From Argyresthia goedartella (taxonomy: Eukaryota > Arthropoda > Insecta > Lepidoptera > Argyresthiidae): a DNA stretch of 64,000 nt. A program made the translations under genes and the position numbers. The notes below the pieces were generated by a model that worked only from the letters and a program-made list of their open reading frames with translations, searched no databases and was not told where the DNA came from. Below are positions 20,312 to 31,188 of the stretch, in pieces (positions within the stretch are counted from its first letter, which is position 1; the number at the start of each line of letters is the position of its first letter). The DNA lies in assembly GCA_949825045.1 (NCBI GenBank), contig OX463820.1:13280501-13344500 (forward strand), given 5' to 3'.

Positions 20312-22976
20312 TTATAATATTAATGTATTTAGAACACAGTTTAACACCATTACCAACAGCAGTGGACACACTCTCGATCTGGTCTTTAGCAATGTCGCAC
20401 TCGTTCTCTTACGCTCCCCCGTACCACTCATCAAAGAGGATATTGCTCATCCATCGCTTGAAATTCTGGCCAATGATCTAACAGCGTCACCACTTTCAGA
20501 GTCCAACCGTGCTAGGTACAGATTTCGCAAAGGGGACTATGATTCCATTCATGTTATGCTCAACGAGTCTGACTGGTACGGGATCCTCTCTGAAGGAACG
20601 GTTGATGACGCGGTTCATAAGCTTTACACCATCATCAACGACACTATTTGTAAACATGTGCCCCTGGATACTCGTAAAAAGAAGTCACATCACCCGATTT
20701 GGTTTAGTGAGGCACTTGTCAAGATCACCAGGGATAAAGCCAATAGTCATAAAAAATGGAAACAGTTTAAAAATCCACTCGATTACGAAGAATTCTCCTT
20801 ACTCAGAAAGAGACAAAAGGTTATGCAGGATACATGTTTCAAACTTTACGTTGAATCTATGCAAACTAATATTAAAGTGAACCCCAAACAGCTCTGGTCC
20901 TTTGTTAAAGCTCGTAGACTAAACTCTGCCTATCCGCAATCCCTTGAATACCAAGGTGTTCATTATTCAGATGGTCCAAGCATCTGCAAGGTTTTTAATA
21001 AATTTTTCCATTCAGTATTTAGTCAGCCAGCGTCTTCGTATTCTGATCTGCCACTCGCTCCACCGTTTTGTGAAGACGGCAATGTGATAAATTCTGCTCA
21101 TTTCCATCCTGATATAACACTAAAATTACTAAACTCACTTGATATTAACGGTTGTGCAGGTAGCGATAATATCCCACCATACTATATAGTAAAGTGCGCG
21201 AAGCAATTGTGTCATCCTCTAAGCATCTTATTCAATAGATCCCTCAAAGAAGGCTCGTTTCCTATTGCCTGGAAGAAAGCTCACATACTTCCGATACACA
21301 AAAAAGGAACAAGAAAGAAGATCGACAATTACAGACCAATATCTATTCTTAATGTATTTGGTAAAGTATTCGAGAAGGCTGTTTACAACTGCATTTACCC
21401 AATTATTTCTCGTGGTGTACCTCCTCAGCAACACGGGTTTCTCAAAGGCCGATCGACCATGAGTAATCTTGCGGAATTCCTACAATTTGTTCTTCATAAG
21501 ATGGACAAGCGGAAGCAGGTTGATGTTGCCTATACGGATTTTGAGAAGGCTTTCGACCGCGTAGACCATATCATCCTGTTGCGCAAATTATTTCATCTGG
21601 GGTTTCAGGGTGACCTCCACCGTTGGATTACTTCTTATGTTTCTAAGAGAAGTCAGGCTGTGATTGTTGGTGGATATAACTCGAACTTTATTGATATCCC
21701 GTTGGGTGTTCCTCAAGGTTCTCACTTAGGTCCTTTACTGTGCAACGCATATCTCTATGATATTTATACTGCATTTAATGACTGTAAATTTTTACTATAT
21801 GCTGACGATAAAAAGGTCTACCTTGATGTAAACAGTGCCACCGAATGTGATAAGCTACAGGCCGATCTTAATCGCCTAATTCAGTACTATGAAAAGAATA
21901 GGATCTCTGTGAATATGAGTAAATGCGTCCAAATCTCGTTCACTAGAAGTCCCACCCCTATTATATATGACTACTCCATTAACAACAAGCCATTAGCCCG
22001 CGTCAATACTATCCGCGATCTTGGTGTCATTCTCGATAGTAAACTATCATTTGAAAAACACATTGAGCACATCACGGCCCGTGCGTTTCGAAATCTGGGT
22101 TTTGTTCTGAGAATCTGCAAACCGTTTAGCGACCTGGGTTGTATAAAACAGATATGTTATGCTTACGTAAGGAGCATTTTGGAATACGCTTCATGTATAT
22201 GGTCTCCAAACTACATTACGTACATTCAACGCATTGAGCTTATTCAATCAAAATTTATAAAGTACCTGAATTTCAGGTCTCACACTCTTGGGCGCTCTTA
22301 CGAGGAGTCTTGTCACCAGCATCACCTCATCAGTCTTGAGGATCGCAGAATTTTGCTTGATATGATGTTACTCCACGATATTCTATCGGGCCGCCTTGAT
22401 TCTTCACCTCTTCTCTCTGAACTATCTTTCTGTGTCCCATCGCGCCGTACTCGTCAAACTTCCAAAAGGCTTTTTGCTATCCCCCTCACGCATACCAGTT
22501 ATGCTCAAAATTCAACAATGGTTCGCCTTACCAATCAATTTAATAAACTTTTTAACAATTTCGATCCGTTTGCATCGTCTAAGGCGAAATTCCGTCAGGA
22601 AATTATTAAAAAATTACACAATATCAAGGAGGAATAAGTGAACCTCACACATGCACTCACACACCCTCTAACACTCATTCATACACTCACACACAAACAC
22701 GTCATAAATCTTACATCATTTATTTCTTTATTCTACATATACCTTTAAATAAACATCATAATAAACATACCTGTCTCTTAGCTCTATATACATGTAAGAG
22801 ATCTTATTTATTAAGTTTGCACACTGTTCTATCTGTTTAAGTTTCTCAATTTAAATTTATCTCTTGTATTTTTGTGGATATCTGTTACTGGCTTTAATTT
22901 TGTATCTTTGTTCTTTGTAATTTGTTTATCTATGTGCTGTTGATGTCCCAAATAAAATAAAATAATAAAATAAAAC
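20312..22976 (+). mobile_element. Jockey-superfamily LINE, 5'-truncated in endonuclease
   Basis: The frame is open from about 20318 with endonuclease C-terminal motif NTITNSSGHTLDLVFSN, then the complete RT gene, a CA-rich 3' UTR (22640-22700) and a tail of AATAAAATAAAAT type at about 22952-22976. Clade within the superfamily not resolved; closest in layout to the element at 54754-58603. Confidence 0.85.
20556..22637 (+). CDS. LINE ORF2 reverse transcriptase, intact frame
   Basis: 693 codons from this ATG; the frame is open about 80 codons further upstream, so the true protein began earlier and lost its endonuclease. RT motifs in order: NYRPISILNVFGKVFEKAV, PQQHGFLKGRST, YTDFEKAFDRVDH, GVPQGSHLGPLL, LLYADDKKVYLD (catalytic YADD intact), SVNMSKCVQISF, RDLGVILDSKLSFEKHIE, RSILEYASCIW. 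A conserved C-terminal region with KFIKYLNFRS follows. RT looks complete, but without endonuclease and ORF1 it is not autonomous. Confidence 0.9.
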   Translation: MLNESDWYGILSEGTVDDAVHKLYTIINDTICKHVPLDTRKKKSHHPIWFSEALVKITRDKANSHKKWKQFKNPLDYEEFSLLRKRQKVMQDTCFKLYVESMQTNIKVNPKQLWSFVKARRLNSAYPQSLEYQGVHYSDGPSICKVFNKFFHSVFSQPASSYSDLPLAPPFCEDGNVINSAHFHPDITLKLLNSLDINGCAGSDNIPPYYIVKCAKQLCHPLSILFNRSLKEGSFPIAWKKAHILPIHKKGTRKKIDNYRPISILNVFGKVFEKAVYNCIYPIISRGVPPQQHGFLKGRSTMSNLAEFLQFVLHKMDKRKQVDVAYTDFEKAFDRVDHIILLRKLFHLGFQGDLHRWITSYVSKRSQAVIVGGYNSNFIDIPLGVPQGSHLGPLLCNAYLYDIYTAFNDCKFLLYADDKKVYLDVNSATECDKLQADLNRLIQYYEKNRISVNMSKCVQISFTRSPTPIIYDYSINNKPLARVNTIRDLGVILDSKLSFEKHIEHITARAFRNLGFVLRICKPFSDLGCIKQICYAYVRSILEYASCIWSPNYITYIQRIELIQSKFIKYLNFRSHTLGRSYEESCHQHHLISLEDRRILLDMMLLHDILSGRLDSSPLLSELSFCVPSRRTRQTSKRLFAIPLTHTSYAQNSTMVRLTNQFNKLFNNFDPFASSKAKFRQEIIKKLHNIKEE

Positions 22977-23640
22977 ACTACCTTATGTATTCTAGTCAGA
23001 TCAAACAATTTGAAACCCCGGGTTCATAGTTGGTCCACAAATAAATTGACCACCACCTTCTGCTGAACACCGTTCATAAGGTTTCCAAAGTTAACTTATT
23101 GTTCAACAATACTGAAATTTCACTAAAATTCATAACATATGTGGGGTTGTTATAACCCCACAATACCGCACTATCAGTTGTGAGACCTATCTCCCATACG
23201 AAAAACTGCATTGTCAGGTTAATCAAAGTTTTATGACCTGATTATATGTCACTGTAATAATATGTCATGTAAATCACTTAAAGGTCCACTTTTAAGGGCT
23301 TATTTTTTACCTTATTACACTGTACATATGCTGGTCTTTACCTACTATGGATAGAGGAATCGTACCATTACCTACCCGAGCCTAACAGTGGCAGCATACG
23401 TATGAACGTGGTTCTTTCAGACCTCAGAGGGCAATCAACGTTGAACGCTCTTGTCTACCAATTGTTAAAAGACTTCTCAGGACGATCCGCCCTGAGAAGT
23501 CCTGAGGAGATCCTCCTTGGCGGGCCCATAGACTTTGGAGATCGAATTCCTCGCCATGAGAGTTCTTTAACGACGGCGATACACCGTGCACTATGTCCTC
23601 ACCTGGCGGGGTCTTCCGTGGCTCCAATGCGATGAGGCCA
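22977..23640. other. No gene seen; contains a hairpin
   Basis: A perfect 11-bp stem (GACTTCTCAGG, 9-nt loop) lies at 23471-23501. TTATGACCTGATTATATGTC near 23231 resembles the maT terminal repeat but is only partial. Confidence 0.4.
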
Positions 23641-23830
23641 CTATGTGGAGATGCCCTGTGCTGGATGTGTGGATGGATTGTGTGATCGGGTGAGTGATCA
23701 TTTTACTTTTATTGACGAAGTTTATTCTAATATAGTTAATGTAATGCAGTCAGCGGCAATAGAAAGTGCTAGGGAGTATTCTAATGCACGGAGAGCTAGT
23801 AAGAAAGTTCCTGGGGGGATCCATGGGCGT
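23641..23830 (+). pseudogene. LINE ORF2 linker fragment
   Basis: The plus frame 23645-23938 has FIDEVYSNIVNVMQSAAIES and NARRASKKVPG, like the segment between endonuclease and RT in CR1-type LINEs, which usually continues PGWN. Homology stops at about 23820. Confidence 0.45.
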
Positions 23831-24273
23831 GCCCAGGTAGGGGCAGAGAGGGGCTGCTGCCCTCCCCTAGAAGATAAAATAAACGTCAACGTTGTTTTTG
23901 TTTCAATATACCTGACCAACCATTTAAGCCCCCCTTAAGGGGCTCCCATAAAACAATTATTTCAATACCACATACAAACTCATGAACGCACCCCTGTTAC
24001 GTACGATTTCGTACGTAATTCATCATCAATCACAGACAAAGTAATCACTACGTGTGACCAGCGCGGAGAGTGGTCGAGTCTCATGCTTTATTTTATGATG
24101 TTATCTAAGTTTTAAATATTATTTCGCCCATATCTGTCTGTTTCTCCTCTTTTCTTTATTATTAACCAGCTGGTGGTCACTTACTCATCTGCTTGTACCT
24201 AGGAATTATCATTTACCGAGAAATCATTAATATATAGGTCGGTAAGGAGTTATGCATACCCCGGTAGCGTTTT
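23831..24273. other. No feature seen
   Basis: A GC-rich patch at 23825-23870 (CCCAGGTAGGGGCAGAGAGG) is followed by AT-rich DNA without coding or repeat structure that I can support. Confidence 0.4.
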
Positions 24274-24398
24274 CTGAAAAGCCCGTGGCGTACAACGCTG
24301 GGCCGCGTTGTGCTCCACTGGCTTTTCAGAATTTCGAACCTCTTGAAAAGCCAGAGTGCTACAGCGCGACGCTGCGTTGTACTACACGGGGTTTTCAG
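24274..24398. repeat. Twin-palindrome element, copy 2
   Basis: Hairpins at 24274-24329 (CTGAAAAGCC...GGCTTTTCAG) and 24344-24397 (TGAAAAGCC... GGTTTTCA), inverted relative to 16902-17025. Both hairpin cores carry ACAACGC/GCGTTGT. Confidence 0.8.
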
Positions 24399-24589
24399 CG
24401 GTCATTGATAATTCATCGTCTGAATAGCCCGTGGGCTTTTCATGAATTAGCTTCTGGTAAAAAACAACAACAACGCGCTCATGTATTTCCTAATTTTAGT
24501 AATTTAAAATTTGTACTTCTTATAGATCAAGTTCGTTCAAGTTATGGTCGATTTTCCAGTCCTCAGACAATCTTTGTATAATTTAACGG

Positions 24590-24712
24590 TGATGGAAAAC
24601 CTTCATTACCCCATTGCTGCGGCGATGGGCTAGCATAAACTGGCTAAAAGTGGGCACAATCGTGCCTCTGCCACCCCGTAGGGAAAAGGCGTGACGCTAT
24701 GTTATATTATAG
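24590..24712 (+). mobile_element. SINE family 1 body, 5'-truncated
   Basis: AAACCTTCATTACCCCATTG, GCGGCGATGGGCTAGC, ACTGGCTAAAAGTGGGCACA, CTCTGCCACCCC, AAAGGCGTGACGCTATGTTA: the body and tail found behind the tRNA head at 45465-45738. Confidence 0.75.
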
Positions 24713-24794
24713 AAAAATAATATCAAGTCTGGTCCAATCTTGGACTCGAAACTATTTATAGGTATCTTAAATATTTTAGACATTGTGATTGGCA

Positions 24795-24935
24795 GCGTTT
24801 GGGATGATAGCTGCGGCGATAGGCTAGCCCTTTGTCACGCAAAATGGAGTATTGAATAAATGGTCAAAAGGGGGCGCAATTGTGCCTCTGCCACCCCATA
24901 TATGGGGAAAGGCGTGATCTTATGTTATGTTGTTA
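24795..24935 (+). mobile_element. SINE family 1 body, second tandem copy
   Basis: GCTGCGGCGATAGGCTAGCC, GTCACGCAAAATGGAGTATT, CTCTGCCACCCC, TGTTATGTTG. Same strand as the copy about 200 bp upstream. Confidence 0.75.
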
Positions 24936-25004
24936 GGTAGGTATTTGAATAATCGTGATTTGGTAGGGGATATTAAAACACGTCGCTTTGAATACAAAAA
25001 TTTA

Positions 25005-25034
25005 AGGACGGGAGACCAGTAGGTCTCCCGTCCT
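25005..25034. repeat. Perfect 13-bp hairpin
   Basis: AGGACGGGAGACC, AGTA loop, GGTCTCCCGTCCT. Confidence 0.9.
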
Positions 25035-25159
25035 AAAAAGGTCCACAAGGTTGTAAGCAAAAAAAGATAAAAATTTGGGGTTCAGGAACTTAGAATTTGA
25101 GAACAATTTAAATGACCACCAAAATAATGTTTTCCTACCCAAAATGGGTAAATGATCAC

Positions 25160-25385
25160 CAAAAGTTGCAGAAATATCAGGGGAAAATACTGCGGTAGTA
25201 GCTTAGGTGAAGGGTAAAGGGGGTGAGCGAAGCGAAGCCGCCTTTATCCTTCATGTAAGGTTGAACATGTAAGAACAACAAAAATACATAAAACATGAAT
25301 TTAAGTACACAAAACATAAAAATAAGTTTGGTGATCATTTATCCAAACACAATTTGGTGATCGTTTACTAATTCTGGCGGTCGTT
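25160..25385 (+). mobile_element. MITE family C-related segment
   Basis: TGCGGTAGTAGCTTAGGTGA followed by a GGGGGTGAGCGAAGCGAAGC stem as in the copies at 10404 and 31905. About 120 bp from 25262 are repeated in reverse at 27342-27467 with about one mismatch. Confidence 0.65.
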
Positions 25386-25799
25386 ACGTACGGGAAGGCC
25401 TATCCTTAGTATTTATCTAAAACATGCGCCCTGCAAGGGCATTGCAGGATTATTATATTATACTTAAGTTTAATATAAGTACTTATGGTACATAATGGTT
25501 GCTATTTTAACATATCTAGACATTAAAGAAATTAAATTTTATTTGAGTAAATAAAATATGAATATTTTTTTATTGCTTTTTAGATTGAGCAGTATGGTAA
25601 AAGTTTTTAAGTGTACATGTTTCTGACTTATTATTTCGCTTTTCACACGATCGTGTTAAGTCAGAGGTAATATTTGGTATGCCTGTCTGATGATGTGGTA
25701 CTTATATGTAGATATATTTCTTGTGTTTGTTGTACCTATATGGATCCACGTGTTCACGAAATACTTAATACATGTACATATGTATGTGAATGAAAAAAC

Positions 25800-26420
25800 A
25801 GGCCAAGTGCGAGTCGGACTTGTGCACCGAGGGTTCCGCATACATCGCTTTTGTAAAGGAACTACAAATTTACCGTTTTTCTTTATTTGTGCTCACAACC
25901 TTGCTTTGTACCAATTTCATGTATCTAGGTCAACGGGAAATAATAGGCTTTAATTCCACATCAAGCAAATTCAACAACATCGATGTGTCTTAAGTAGCGG
26001 TTTCTTTTGATTCCGTTCACCTATGTTTGATTTTTACAGCTCCAAGGAACTATTGACTTGAGTAATTGATATTAATTTCAACTTGATATCTTTAAGAGTT
26101 CCTGACAAAAAGGGTCTTTTCGTTCCTAGGTCAACGGGACGTACCTAATGTTTTATATTTTTAATTCCCTTGCTAGTAAGTATATCAAGAAAATTCATCA
26201 AATTTGTTGTTTTAGAAGTTTGATTTTCTCACAGCTCAAAGGGACCACAACAGACCTGAGTAATTGATATCAATTTAAACTTGATATTTCTAAGCGTTTC
26301 TGAGCAAAGGGATCTTGACAGACTGGCAGGCGGCAGACGGCAGACGGCAGACGGCAGACGGGCACCAAAGTAATCCAATAACGGTTCCATTTTTCCTTTT
26401 AAGCTACGGAACCCTTAAAA
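25800..26420 (+). repeat. Lepidopteran interspersed repeat, family B
   Basis: Begins GGCCAAGTGCGAGTCGGACT then GAGGGTTCCGCAT and ends AAGCTACGGAACCCTT, so its edges contain GGGTTCCG / CGGAACCC. Includes two AGTAATTGATAT-AATTT-AACTTGATAT blocks (26055 and 26255) and a 7-bp tandem GCAGACG repeat at about 26329-26362. This type of sequence is widespread in moths and butterflies; its mobilising element is unknown to me. Confidence 0.6.
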
Positions 26421-26484
26421 TAGTTATTGAATTAGAAATATATGTCAAATTTAACAAAATAAAAATAATATAAACATAAAAATT

Positions 26485-26690
26485 TACATACAAGCATACA
26501 TTGCTTCTTAGCCCCTTTAGCCCACATTAGGATACCCTGTGTCGTGGGAACCAGAAACAGTGACGTCACACACCTAGAAACATCCAAGACCTAGGGTTTT
26601 TTCCTTTTTCTTCCCCAAACCGGGGATCGAACCCAGGACCTCTCGCATGTAAGGCAGAGCCACAACCTCTGCGCCACAGAGGTCGTCAAA
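26485..26690 (-). mobile_element. tRNA-headed SINE family 2
   Basis: On the minus strand: GACCTCTGTGGCGCAGAGGT (A-box side), GGTCCTGGGTTCGATCCCCG (B-box side), then a body with CTTGGATGTTTCTAGGTGTG and GGTTCCCACGACACAGGGTA. The body is shared with 45740-45930. Confidence 0.75.
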
Positions 26691-27336
26691 CCAAACGGGT
26701 CCCTCTACCACCTCATATGCGAAAAGGCTGTGTTTAGATCTTTAATCCGTCAAATGGCGTGCCCACATTACGCGGACCTCACGGCAAGTAAACCATAATA
26801 CCTAGACCGAAGGTGGCGGTATGAGGCGGTTGCGTGCGAAGCCTCAGGCGATGGGCGTACCCCCCTTGACCAATGGCATCCCGGCCCGACGTGATCCGCT
26901 CGCAAACAGTCTGATTTTAGCCTTTTTGTACAGCTATTTACATAATTCAACCGTAAATGCCCTAAAATACCTTCGGCGAAGCCCAAGTTTGTGTTAAAGG
27001 CAGGTAGGTATATACGAAACATAACCATAGCAATGCCACAGGGCAAAGTGTAGGCAGATGCCCAAATAATTGCATAGGTACACTGACGACAGCTTTGTAT
27101 TCACAATTGGCCAACCCAAGGGGTTGTTACTGTTGCTATATAGACTATACTTGGATCCCAAATAACTACTTATGTAGATTGTGGTAGACAGACTTGCAGG
27201 GACACATAAACTACGATGCCACATGTAACAATATGAATATTTGTGAAAAAAACATCAAAGAAAAGAGTATTTCATCGCCTAAACGCCTCATCGTTTAAAC
27301 GATCACAAAAGACGCACCTATTTTACTACCAATAAA
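26691..27336. other. No gene recognised
   Basis: A moderately GC-rich block at 26755-26915 is followed by ordinary AT-rich DNA. The minus frames here have no known motif. Confidence 0.4.
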
Positions 27337-27470
27337 TTCAAAACGACCGCCAGAATTAGTAAACGATCACCAAATTGTGTTTGGATAAATGATCACCAAA
27401 CTTATTTTTATGTTTTGTGTACTTAAATTTATGTTTTATGTATTTTTGTTGTTCTTACATGTTCAATACC
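27337..27470 (-). repeat. Inverted copy of 25262-25385
   Basis: Reverse complement of the 25.3-kb segment over about 120 bp (for example GACCGCCAGAATTAGTAAAC), nearly identical. The pair is 2 kb apart. Confidence 0.85.
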
Positions 27471-27514
27471 GAGGGATCCTCAGGCGTTTCGTTATACATA
27501 ATATTATTAAAAGT

Positions 27515-27730
27515 ATTGAAACACTGGCTGAAAGTGGGCACAGTTGTTCCTCTGCCACCTCGTATGGGAAAAGGCGTGACGCTTTGTTATGTTATGTGTT
27601 GTTTTATCACTCCATAGCTGGGCTATGCCCAACTAACCCCCTGTCATCATAACTGGCTATATGTGAGCACATTTTCAGACTAAAAGTGAGCACATTGACT
27701 CTGTCACCCAGTATGGGAAACCGCGGATAG
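27515..27730 (+). mobile_element. SINE family 1 tail, duplicated fragments
   Basis: CACTGGCTGAAAGTGGGCAC, CTCTGCCACCTCGTATGGGA, GGCGTGACGCTTTGTTATGT, then a degenerate second piece at 27645-27725 (AAAAGTGAGCACATTG, CCAGTATGGGAAA). Confidence 0.6.
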
Positions 27731-27826
27731 TGTACCTTGTATTTCAACGTAAATACGACGAAACGTAATTAATTACATTTGTAAATTAAGAAAACAGTGA
27801 AATACAAACTCTAACTAACTGAAATA

Positions 27827-27847
27827 GGGGGGGGGGGGGGGGGGGGG
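27827..27847 (+). repeat. Poly(G)21 tract
   Basis: 21 consecutive G in an otherwise AT-rich stretch. Confidence 0.95.
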
Positions 27848-28440
27848 TAACCAAATGACATTACGAATAGAAAAATAACCAAATCGGATCGTTTTTCAAA
27901 TATAGGAAGCGGGCAGTTTCACTGTGCGTCGCGCGTCGCTACAAAGTTACGTCAGTCGAATGGTTGATTTTCGTTTGAGGATTTTTTCGAGAACAATATT
28001 TTATAGATAATCAATTTAAAGCCAATAGTAATTGAAAATATAATACTTAGTTGTGATACGACACTCCCTGTTTTTGTGTTTTGCGATTTGGGTATGATTT
28101 ACACCTTTTTACGTAGCAGGTCACCATTTTTGTTTTTGCTGCCGATATGTCAATCGGCTGTCACCGTCCATGCGCGACTGATTGCAAACAGTCCAATTTT
28201 CCCGATTTTGTACTGTTTTTGTAGCGACACTTTCAAGCGCTCCGTGCCCTGTCCCTACTATTCATAAACCTTATTTTGTCATCTTTGTGCCACATGTAAG
28301 CAATGAACAAATGATTATGATTATGAAGGAAAGGTAACTTGCGAAAACATTTTTTTTTCAGACTACTACCCTGTCTTTGCCATATATTGATCAGAGTCTT
28401 AAAACAACCATGGCCAGAGTCTAAACTCTAAAGAATGAAA
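27848..28440. other. No gene recognised
   Basis: Contains a CpG-rich patch at 27908-27948 (GCGTCGCGCGTCGCTACAAA) and AT-rich DNA. The short frame at 28076-28267 has no known motif. Confidence 0.4.
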
Positions 28441-28825
28441 GTAATTAAGTAGATGAGCTATCAGTCTCTGGAACAAACTCCCCAGCGCCATCAGAGACAC
28501 TCCGTCAATTCACACTTTTAAAAGTCGTTTGAAAGAACACTATATATCCCTTCCATGATAAGATTGATAAGTAGTCTTAGTATTTATTTGTATCTACAAT
28601 TTATGTATACGTTACATATTTATATACAGCATTATTTTTAGTATTATGTAGATATTGGTAAGTAGCTTATTATTTTTATTAACATTTTTATTATTGTGCA
28701 CATAGTCTACCTTTAGTTTCTCTCCATTCTAGGTTTGCTGGAAGAAATCTCTTGTTAGAGATAAGCTCTCCTTTGTACATGTTCCTTCCTTTATATTTGT
28801 TTTGTGCAATAAAGTATAAAGTAAG
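28441..28825 (+). mobile_element. LINE 3' end
   Basis: A C-terminal ORF2 scrap reads SLWNKLPSAIRDTPSIHTFK then SRLKEHYISLP and stop at about 28557. The 3' UTR has CTGGAAGAAATCTCTTGTTA and a TGTGCAATAAAGTATAAAGT end, the usual 3' terminus of a lepidopteran LINE family. Confidence 0.7.
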
Positions 28826-29121
28826 TAGATATGAAAAATCCATAATGATTTCAATATTTAAGTTCAAATAAATCTTACTGATTATTCACCTCACTTGACA
28901 TAACTTTTACCATGAATATGAATATACTATATTTTTAATTTATAATTCCTGGGTAATGTATATTTGAGCCTATCATTGTCTCGTCCGTTTTGGCTCTGAC
29001 AGAATACCAGCGTCACAGACTCGTCTGGGACATTGCTGAGTCAGAGCCAATTCATTGTCGCGGTGCAACCACATCACCACATAGTTGCCCCAATTGTGTT
29101 GTTTGTTTTGATGTGCTATTT
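28826..29121. other. No feature seen
   Basis: AT-rich spacer between two LINE ends. Confidence 0.4.
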
Positions 29122-29790
29122 GTTATTTATTTATTTAATATACAAGTACGATATACAACATTACATATACACCCAATGCGCTGTACAAAGTCAAATATTT
29201 ATACAATGTCAGTATCAATTTAGGTAAGTCGATTTCACAGGTAGGGAACAAAGGGTACAAATTCGTAGAAAATACTACACATCAAATCACATTAAACATT
29301 AAATTTAGGTCAAATTCAAATAGTATTAAACATTATTAGGTATGTCAAGGGTACTGAAATAAAATGTCAATGCAAAAAATAATAATAATATTTCTAAGAC
29401 AACACTTTCACTCCTTCAACTCGCAGAACCTGCCACATTCTCGCACAATATGCCTCCACTCATCACCAAACAGATCAGTCAGTGGTGCTGCAGCCAGCAG
29501 AGCATTGAGGCTACCCCGTGCCCTCACCAGTGGAGACTGCTGGCGCGCCACCGTGCGGTACGTGCCGCCCGCTAACAGCTGGTGCCTACGCGCGCGGAGA
29601 TATCTGTCGGGCACGTATAGCGCGCATACCGTACCGACAAGCGCGACACAGTCTCTGTCGCCTCGCAACAATCGACACACAGTCAGAAGCTGCTCGGTGT
29701 TACGTCTGACCTCTAGTGAGTTGTAACCAAGCATACCCAATATAAAAGCGGATGGATAAAGATAAGGGTTATTATTGTAGTTTGATTTTT
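29122..29790 (-). mobile_element. LINE ORF2 C-terminus and 3' UTR
   Basis: Minus frame 29790-29408 reads NPYLYPSAFILGMLGYNSLE then VRRNTEQLL, YVPDRYLRARRHQLLA and RARGSLNALLAAAPLTDLF before a stop. MLGYNSLEVRR and the RxxPLxRAxxxLN spacing fit the ORF2 C-terminal region of insect non-LTR elements. The 3' end is a TAAATAAATAAATAA run at 29122-29136. GC-rich codons contrast with the flanks. A host exon is the alternative. Confidence 0.55.
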
Positions 29791-29900
29791 GTAAGTTTAA
29801 TTGATCTTAAGGTTGTATTTTTTCGATGCATTTATATTTTAAATTATGTGTTTGTACCGTAAGTTTAATCAATAAATAAATTTATCTATCTATCTTCTCT
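29791..29900 (+). mobile_element. LINE 3' UTR end, opposite strand
   Basis: Ends AATAAATAAATTTATCTATC at about 29869-29895, a LINE-type A-rich/TATC tail on the plus strand, back to back with the minus-strand LINE. Confidence 0.5.
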
Positions 29901-30465
29901 AGTCGGCAATAACTATTAAAAAATATGGGTTTTTTTTCGAATCCACTTACTCCACTATAAAGTCAGCTACAGATTTGATTTTTAGGTCAACGTTTGTTTA
30001 TTGAGTATTTGATTAAGATTCCCATCGAAGGAAAACGCGATTGGGTGAAATTTTCTCGATAGAATTTAATTGCGAAATTCTAAGCTCAGAGTTCACTGTC
30101 GAGTATAGTAACAGATTCTTAAGTTTCTTGATAACCTCTTTGAATCTCAGATGGGAACACTACAAAATACTTATGTAACTAACCAATTTTAGATTTATTT
30201 AATGTTATTTCTTTTGTTAAAGTAATACTGTAAGCACTGTAACTTTGTTAATTATTTTTATGCTGACTTAATCATAAGATGTATGGCTTATAAAATAAAT
30301 AAGATAAAAAAAAAGACCTCTAAATTGTTTTATTATTTCCTGTACTTCTGAAACCCTAACTTATTTCATTGCGGAATTGCATTCAAAATGTGGATAATAT
30401 GTATTAGTAAACTCTCCTGAAAATATTTTTGACAAAATAGCGTAGTTTATTTTTAAACTATTTTT
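29901..30465. other. AT-rich, possible LINE tail at 30190-30315
   Basis: ATAAAATAAATAAGATAAAA and a following A-run at 30290-30315 look like a retrotransposon 3' tail. Nothing else supported. Confidence 0.35.
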
Positions 30466-30731
30466 ATGTGGTTTGGCGCTACGTTATGTCATTTTCCCCC
30501 AATTCCGTCCCTCTCACACTGCGGATCTTCCTACCTGATGCAGCAACTCCACATCTCAGCATTACCATTACTCAGTAATCCACCTATACCCTTTTTTGAT
30601 CACTCTGGACCTTCCCGCATCACAACACATGTGGGTTTTCATCGTCCGTTAATGTTGCGAGATCTATTGAAAAACAGTCTAACGGAAATAAGTGTAGATA
30701 ATGTTGATTCGTTGAGAAATGATGAAAGGTA
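30466..30731 (+). other. Candidate host exon, unrecognised
   Basis: A plus frame runs into a strong donor: NVDSLRNDER with AAAG|GTAGGTAT at 30731/30732. Upstream acceptor options are CTGATGCAG at 30544 and CATCTCAG at 30560. I recognise no family and the frame before 30560 is low-complexity Pro/Ser. Confidence 0.25.
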
Positions 30732-31188
30732 GGTATCACGAGAACATCTCGCTATAGCGACTGTCGCATATATAAATCAATCTGTACTAATGGCGCGCTT
30801 ACCGCCGTACAGTATTCCAAACCTGATAATGCGCATAGAAATCTTCGCCAGTTGTCGTATTCCCGAAAACACCCGAATCATGTTATCGTTTGAGCACTAA
30901 ACATTGCATTTGAAATTTTTACCTTGTTCGAAAGAAATAGGAGTCAATCCACAGCAATTTCGGGCGGTCGGCGGTAGATTCCTAAGCGCATAATTAGTTT
31001 GGGAGTAGTGTTCGAACATTTTCCTACTAGGTTTGTTTGAGGTGGCACGAACTTTCCAGTGTTTTCAACGCAAAATAGAGCGGAGTGTTAACAATTTGTA
31101 ATGAGTTGAACCATACTTTAATTTTATTTATCAATTCTCCTCGAACATTCAGTAGATAAGATGTAATTACTATGGGGGGCGGGTTTGC
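30732..31188. other. No feature seen
   Basis: No supported gene or repeat; runs into a G-rich stretch from 31171. Confidence 0.4.

Noticed and set aside
29364..29726. 120-codon plus frame
   Set aside because: Antisense to the LINE C-terminal frame, which carries the recognisable motifs.
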